This document shows positions 61,001 to 64,000 of a DNA stretch of 64,000 bases, piece after piece. The position numbers and the translations under genes were made by a program. The number at the start of each line of letters is the position of its first letter. Within the stretch, counting starts at the first letter, position 1. This stretch comes from Saprospiraceae bacterium. Its GTDB lineage: Bacteria > Bacteroidota > Bacteroidia > Chitinophagales > Saprospiraceae. Where the stretch lies: assembly GCA_019187225.1 (NCBI GenBank), contig JABAQQ010000005.1:172060-236059 (forward strand), in the 5' to 3' direction. Below the pieces are notes generated by a model. That model was not told the origin of the DNA and ran no database searches. It worked only from the letters and a program-made list of their open reading frames with translations.

Positions 61001-61169
61001 TGCGGTAAAGGCCGTTTCCGGCGAAGATGAATACTTTGTCTTCTATTGTCAGCAGTTTGCTGTTGGCCATCGGCCAAGGCGGCGAGAGGAAGGACTCCCA
61101 CTGCTGGGCACTGACAGAGTTGGCAAAAAAGACGATGATTAGGATAAAAAAATTAGTGATGTGTCTCAT
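58035..61169 (-). CDS. T9SS-sorted BNR/sialidase-like propeller protein with DUF7619-type domain
   Basis: 1044-residue secreted protein. Start 61169 places a signal peptide first (HITNFFILIIVFFANSVSAQ). Residues about 25-600 carry BNR/Ycf48-type Asp-box repeats (LYRSSDGGDHWEQI, IYHSPDAGYNWEHS, HRSDDLGATWQPV, YVSKDVGKTWTSL). An SdrD-like domain (about 630-700, GKVFLDSNGNGQKD) follows, then Ig-like modules and a DUF7619-type domain (about 835-970) beginning SYDPNDKAVSE and ending ANTAHIYFDFN. A T9SS type A sorting domain (EVFPNPAGSRVTLRL) ends it. Related in its last third to the cargo at 43591. 61170-61384 upstream holds no gene, only short repeats and a TTCCGATA palindrome near 61241-61258. 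Confidence 0.88.
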   Translation of the reverse strand: MRHITNFFILIIVFFANSVSAQQWESFLSPPWPMANSKLLTIEDKVFIFAGNGLYRSSDGGDHWEQIRAYQSDNVAQVLEVNRNNNRLYWSEGLDSMSFYQLFSSADLGDTWQPAGNVKASVSAFIGDTVYGGCYDGSGLCSKLGSASWKTIPYYPKDSAGYILGLTAEGANLWAATENGIYHSPDAGYNWEHSLPMDDVQVTYHSNGMPTFLIKALNGEVIVTDEIKKLLYFTKDNGATWQEAPWEGIGLYNSGQHLYATDATGKQLWRFEGGGPSNWTVLSVGAVSNLKLTGVGEHDGGIWLGSEWLGIIRKKPDSDKWQLANGEPNTGGGNLRYQDGHLFLNTTPQTFSADNGATWQQNLHAIFPGLWSNGNYDYTFTGAILRCPRNGRFEWETYSTPPEPASGVMALGDTLLAVKQSPASKIFQSFDNGASWSNTVTIPTALQGAGIRVLQGKLYVIKDKTLHRSDDLGATWQPVYTFPYKVDETVGRFFIVKDTILLSHPPLDLTFYSADGGQSFDTLPAPQNFNTNAYRLRARKDILLLHLDENVFYVSKDVGKTWTSLLPPPGADLVSITSGDSWTYGDNALYFPGNWRLRLDDQRQASGKVFLDSNGNGQKDIGEPGLNNFVVKAAQSGALGATYNDGDFSMFFGQQADELSVANVPPHYAAAPASVAVTAGAGSIPPPSFAIQPQGTVNDAGVNLVAAKAFRAGYDNTLYVNVKNAGTVASNGQLKLALSPLLSVISTTPAADAIIGDTLIWDFANLQPLKERKFQVDVKTAVVPPGEPVFVKAETFNGADVDMTNNTAVLDEQVVSSYDPNDKAVSETHVPVNEADEEELVYTVRFQNLGNVETDFITVRDTLSAALDAASVRVLTASHPWELHIEDGRVLVFRFNPIRLAPASEDSLGSQGFVQFAIRMKPGLEVGNEIANTAHIYFDFNPAVVTNTVVTSIAVVATFEPSQRALPLEVFPNPAGSRVTLRLPEGFEGEGRIEIFSVKGRLVYSAAALGSSQEIDLSGVPTGVYWCRWTAGGKVFWGKAAVQR

Positions 61170-61384
61170 GATGTATGGGTTGCAGCGTGATGATGTGTTA
61201 GTTGTGCACGGGCGCAGCCCGATGGATGGCACACGCGAGGCAGAACCTGTTCCGATAAATATCGGAAGCCTCGGCGCGAGCGGTTGTGGTTTATTGATCG
61301 GCTTTGGGGTGGTTTTGGGCATCCTCGTGCAAGCAGGGCCTCGGCGCGAGCGGGGGGTGAAGAGCCTCGCGCAAGCGGGTGTGT

Positions 61385-62041
61385 TTACTCAAGCCAAGCA
61401 ATATCTTTGATGTTTTTTTCAATTGGCCTATAACATATTAAGGAGTCTATGCCAGTAACTTTAAACAAAAAAATTTGATTGTAATTTGCACTAATTCCAC
61501 TAGCTCCCACATACATTGTTGTAAGAATCAAATATTTGTCTACAAAAAGTATATTATTGACCCAAAAATCATCTGGTGGACGGAAAGACAACGATAGAAA
61601 GCCTATATTATTAATCTTGACAAGAGATTGGTCGTAATTAGAAAATAAGTCGATAGAATCGGCAGTGCGACAGAACGATATAATGGCATGATCTATCTCG
61701 TTAGGGATATATTGAATATCCATAGGGTCTTTTCTCTTAATCAAACAGATAGAGGTGAATCCTGTTGTATATTCATTGTAATCAAGTACCAATGAGTCAA
61801 AATGAACAATACCTCGTTTTTGCTCTTTAGGTTTTTGAGCTAAGTGACGGTTGTCATAACAGAATTTAATGACTTTTTCTGCTTCATGCACACTTGTATC
61901 AACAAATATATTGTCACAAAAATTCTTTGACCGTAGGGAGGCATTTATGTTTCTTGTTCTCCTAATACAAGAAGATTGAATCTCAACGAATATCATCGCG
62001 AGGAATAAAAAATAAGCATGTGGCAATAAAACATACCTCAT
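61385..62041 (-). CDS. candidate immunity protein of the RHS toxin
   Basis: 218-residue protein whose ATG overlaps the TGA of the RHS toxin gene by 4 bases (ATGA), as immunity genes usually do. The N-terminus is hydrophobic (VLLPHAYFLFLAMIFVEIQSSC), a signal peptide with a possible lipoprotein Cys at about 24, so it would act in the periplasm or membrane. The body is beta-rich and AT-rich, with no recognised family. Periplasmic placement fits a toxin aimed at peptidoglycan. The role is inferred from position and export signal only. Confidence 0.6.
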   Translation of the reverse strand: MRYVLLPHAYFLFLAMIFVEIQSSCIRRTRNINASLRSKNFCDNIFVDTSVHEAEKVIKFCYDNRHLAQKPKEQKRGIVHFDSLVLDYNEYTTGFTSICLIKRKDPMDIQYIPNEIDHAIISFCRTADSIDLFSNYDQSLVKINNIGFLSLSFRPPDDFWVNNILFVDKYLILTTMYVGASGISANYNQIFLFKVTGIDSLICYRPIEKNIKDIAWLE

Positions 62042-63792
62042 AAGCCTCCTGTTTTAGGTTGTTTTTTATAGGCAGCTGCGCTTGGCTTAAAGAATATAGT
62101 AGCTGCAGTACCAATTTTGCTATCTAGGCTTTTTCGCCCTTCAATCGTTTTTATTGCCTCAAACATTGGAATGGCAACTTTGTTACTTTTATTCGCATCC
62201 TTGAATAATCCAATTAAAGTGTGTTTAGGGAAATCGATGCCATATTTTTCATCGCTCATCCAAGTTTTATTACTAAGAATGTCAACACCATGCCAACCTT
62301 GCCCACCTTCTGAATGATCTTTTCCACCTGTTAGTGCATTTAGTGCTGCTTCAAATCCAGCCTTCATCAATTCATTTCCGTTTCTTTGTACCTCGTTTTT
62401 ACTGAAAAAAGCTTTAGCCGCAGGGTTTTCAAGCTTATATTCGCTATCGTCCCAATTGTTTCTCATCTTTTCAAGCGTTGTTTTTATTGTCCAAGTACTT
62501 TGAGAGTACTTAGTTAATCCAGTCCCTTTGTAGAGCTTATGCCTATTTACAATGACATTCGCTATACCCAAAATAGCATCTTTTGCGTAGCCACTTTCAC
62601 TATAGGCTGTAGCTGCTATACTTTTAAAAGTCCCATAGTCTACATAGTTGCCATCAGAAGTGACAGTTTGGTATTTCTCCACATACTGTGGGGCAACACT
62701 TTCAGTACTATTAGGATTATTGTTATTTATTTCTATCATTTCATTGATAAATTTAAATGGTTCATAGTCTCTGGTAACTATAATAACAGGCGCTTTGTCT
62801 CCCTTGATATCTCCCCATCGAAGAAAAGTGCCGTCATTTGTAAAATACGCTTCTAAACCATCCAAATCAATTGCCCAAATCGGTGTGTTGCTCGCGAACT
62901 GATACGGAGTCAACATCGGATAATCTTTCGCAATCGGGTCCACGCTCAAGAATCTACTTACTCTCGGGTCATAACATCTCATGCCGTAGTCCTGCTGGTT
63001 GTCGTCGCCCTTCACCTCGTCGTCGCCCTCTTTACCGTTGAATCCATATCGGTAGTCGTTGCCGCCCAGCGTATACTGCCGCCGCAAGCTGGCGCTGGTA
63101 TTGCCCGGCATCAGCATTCCAAAGGGGTAGTACTGCTGCGAGGCCACCACATCCGCGTCGAACCACTGGATGGCCGTGCCGGAGGCTGCCGCGCCGCGCT
63201 TGCGGTCGGTGATGACGGCCAGCACATTGCCGAGATGGTTCGCAATTTCGTACCGCTTCCAGCCCTCAAAGATAGGATAATGGCTGGTATCGGGGAGGTG
63301 CGGGTTTTTGGGTACAGCCGGGTAGAGTTTCACGTCGGTTAGAGCCATGCCCACTCTGGAAGAGCCGTAGATGTGTTGTTCCGACAAACGGAAAGAATCC
63401 CAGGTGATTGCGCCGGAGTTGTTTTTAACCCAGGCGGAGTAGGTGGCCATTGCGTTGCCCTGCGCGTCGCGGACATAGTAGGTGCGTTTTTCGAGGTTGC
63501 TGGCGTTGGGTTTGGAGTATTTGGCCACGCGGTTTCCCATGGGGTTATATCTAAAAGTGATAAGACGATCAGTTTTTTCTACACGTCCGATTTTCTGGAA
63601 TTCATTCCAGCTGATATACGTAATACTATCGCGGATATCACTCCTAAGGTGGCCTATAGGGTGATAGCCGTAGTTGCCCGACGCCTGGTCTTCCAGGTCG
63701 CCGGTGTAAGTAGAGGAAGCGACGGTAGTGGAGTCGTCTATATATAGCAGGTGATTGTTATTCGCCCCGTACCAATAGTGCAGGCTGTCCAT
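62038..63792 (-). CDS. RHS-repeat core protein fragment with C-terminal toxin domain
   Basis: 584 residues from the first ATG; the frame is open up to a stop at 63826-63828, and text before the ATG (GNQTGAS) looks like RHS sequence, so the 5' part is missing. RHS repeats (about 1-120) lead to the core: RYEIANHLGNVLAVITD, YRYGFNGKEGDDE and DYGMRCYDPRVSRFLSVDPI (about 245-280). After SNTPIWAIDLDGLEAY the DNA turns AT-rich and a unique tip begins (about 310-584). It contains SIAATAYSESGYAKDAILGIANVIVNRHK in pieces (AATAYSESG, GIANVIVNRHK), like SleB/lysozyme-type cell-wall hydrolases. So a peptidoglycan-cutting tip is likely. The overlapping downstream gene is the candidate immunity gene. Confidence 0.78.
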   Translation of the reverse strand: MDSLHYWYGANNNHLLYIDDSTTVASSTYTGDLEDQASGNYGYHPIGHLRSDIRDSITYISWNEFQKIGRVEKTDRLITFRYNPMGNRVAKYSKPNASNLEKRTYYVRDAQGNAMATYSAWVKNNSGAITWDSFRLSEQHIYGSSRVGMALTDVKLYPAVPKNPHLPDTSHYPIFEGWKRYEIANHLGNVLAVITDRKRGAAASGTAIQWFDADVVASQQYYPFGMLMPGNTSASLRRQYTLGGNDYRYGFNGKEGDDEVKGDDNQQDYGMRCYDPRVSRFLSVDPIAKDYPMLTPYQFASNTPIWAIDLDGLEAYFTNDGTFLRWGDIKGDKAPVIIVTRDYEPFKFINEMIEINNNNPNSTESVAPQYVEKYQTVTSDGNYVDYGTFKSIAATAYSESGYAKDAILGIANVIVNRHKLYKGTGLTKYSQSTWTIKTTLEKMRNNWDDSEYKLENPAAKAFFSKNEVQRNGNELMKAGFEAALNALTGGKDHSEGGQGWHGVDILSNKTWMSDEKYGIDFPKHTLIGLFKDANKSNKVAIPMFEAIKTIEGRKSLDSKIGTAATIFFKPSAAAYKKQPKTGGL

Positions 63793-63826
63793 TTTGGCAG
63801 TAGAAGCGCCTGTTTGGTTGCCATAT

Positions 63827-63920
63827 CAGCGATTCTCGGTTTGTAAAAACGGCTAATATGTCTACTCCAAAAGCAGCGATTCTCGGTTTGTAAAAACGGC
63901 TAATATGTCTACTCCAAAAG
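63827..63920. repeat. two tandem 47-bp direct repeats
   Basis: 63827-63873 and 63874-63920 are identical 47-base units (starting CAGCGATTCTCGG on the plus strand). The RHS reading frame closes exactly at the edge of the first unit, and the 3' end of another minus-strand frame lies in the second. Confidence 0.95.
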
Positions 63921-64000
63921 AGGGAAATCAAGTTGTTTATTTTTAGCAATAAAACGATAGATAGCGTTCATTGACAAGGCTGGTAAGAGATCGAATACTT
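63909..64000 (-). CDS. 3' end of an unidentified gene (partial)
   Basis: The last 29 codons of a frame entering from the right edge: VFDLLPALSMNAIYRF, then IAKNKQLDFPLLE and TAG at 63911-63909. The sequence is protein-like but I cannot assign a family; a transposase end is one possibility, given the truncated RHS gene next to it. Its final codons fall in the 47-bp repeat. Confidence 0.35.
   Translation of the reverse strand, partial: VFDLLPALSMNAIYRFIAKNKQLDFPLLE

Overview
The window looks like chromosomal DNA of a Bacteroidota bacterium, most likely of the Saprospiria (Lewinella/Haliscomenobacter-like). The evidence is five large secreted proteins ending in type IX secretion (T9SS) sorting domains, an IcmF fused mutase, the tig-clpP-clpX order, promoter boxes of the TTTG/TAnnTTTG type, and a near absence of Shine-Dalgarno sites. 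The genus is inference; the phylum is well supported.

Layout. 0.1-7 kb: a possible 51-residue membrane protein, serS, a YugP-type zinc peptidase, a MITE-like element, an orphan PAS sensor kinase, and a SpoIIM-fusion/DUF4129 membrane pair. 7.1-10.4 kb: a long effector-associated-domain protein ending in an FGE/C-type-lectin domain. It is split by a frameshift, and its last 30 codons look like a diversity-generating-retroelement (DGR) variable repeat; hairpins and an immunity-gene remnant follow. 10.4-15.5 kb: a clpX tail remnant, a PIN toxin-antitoxin pair, clpX, clpP, tig and tRNA-Leu(UAG). 15.7-18.1 kb: rel/spoT. 18.3-23.5 kb: two T9SS cargo genes. 23.5-30.6 kb: a four-gene minus-strand cluster encoding a catalytically impaired M48-like protein, an intact M48-like peptidase, a PKD protein and a VWA/outer-membrane-barrel protein. 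30.8-34 kb: a patatin-BamA-type outer membrane phospholipase and an N-acetylmuramidase. 34-36 kb: GNAT, VapC-type toxin-antitoxin and DUF4160/DUF2442 genes with a duplicated promoter/5' end. 36.2-38.4 kb: an AT-rich AlbA_2-HATPase-TPR gene with an RRM-like tail. 38.4-43.4 kb: icmF and an unknown cytosolic protein. 43.6-61.2 kb: T9SS cargo, including a 2264-residue M43 metalloprotease, plus YceI and two exported proteins of unknown function. 61.4-64 kb: an RHS toxin tip with a candidate immunity gene, cut at its 5' side by a 47-bp tandem repeat, and the 3' end of another gene.

Common threads. Heptanucleotide repeat arrays recur: (CCAAYAA)n directly upstream of three start codons in the same orientation, and another family inside icmF at domain borders. 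Housekeeping proteostasis, stringent response and acyl-CoA metabolism sit between cell-surface and conflict-type genes. The best candidates for something new are the DGR-like EAD/FGE gene, the M48/pseudo-M48/PKD/VWA-barrel cluster, the RHS tip with its putative immunity gene, and the AlbA_2-TPR-RRM-like protein. No reverse transcriptase, CRISPR array, intact transposase or T9SS machinery gene was seen in the window.
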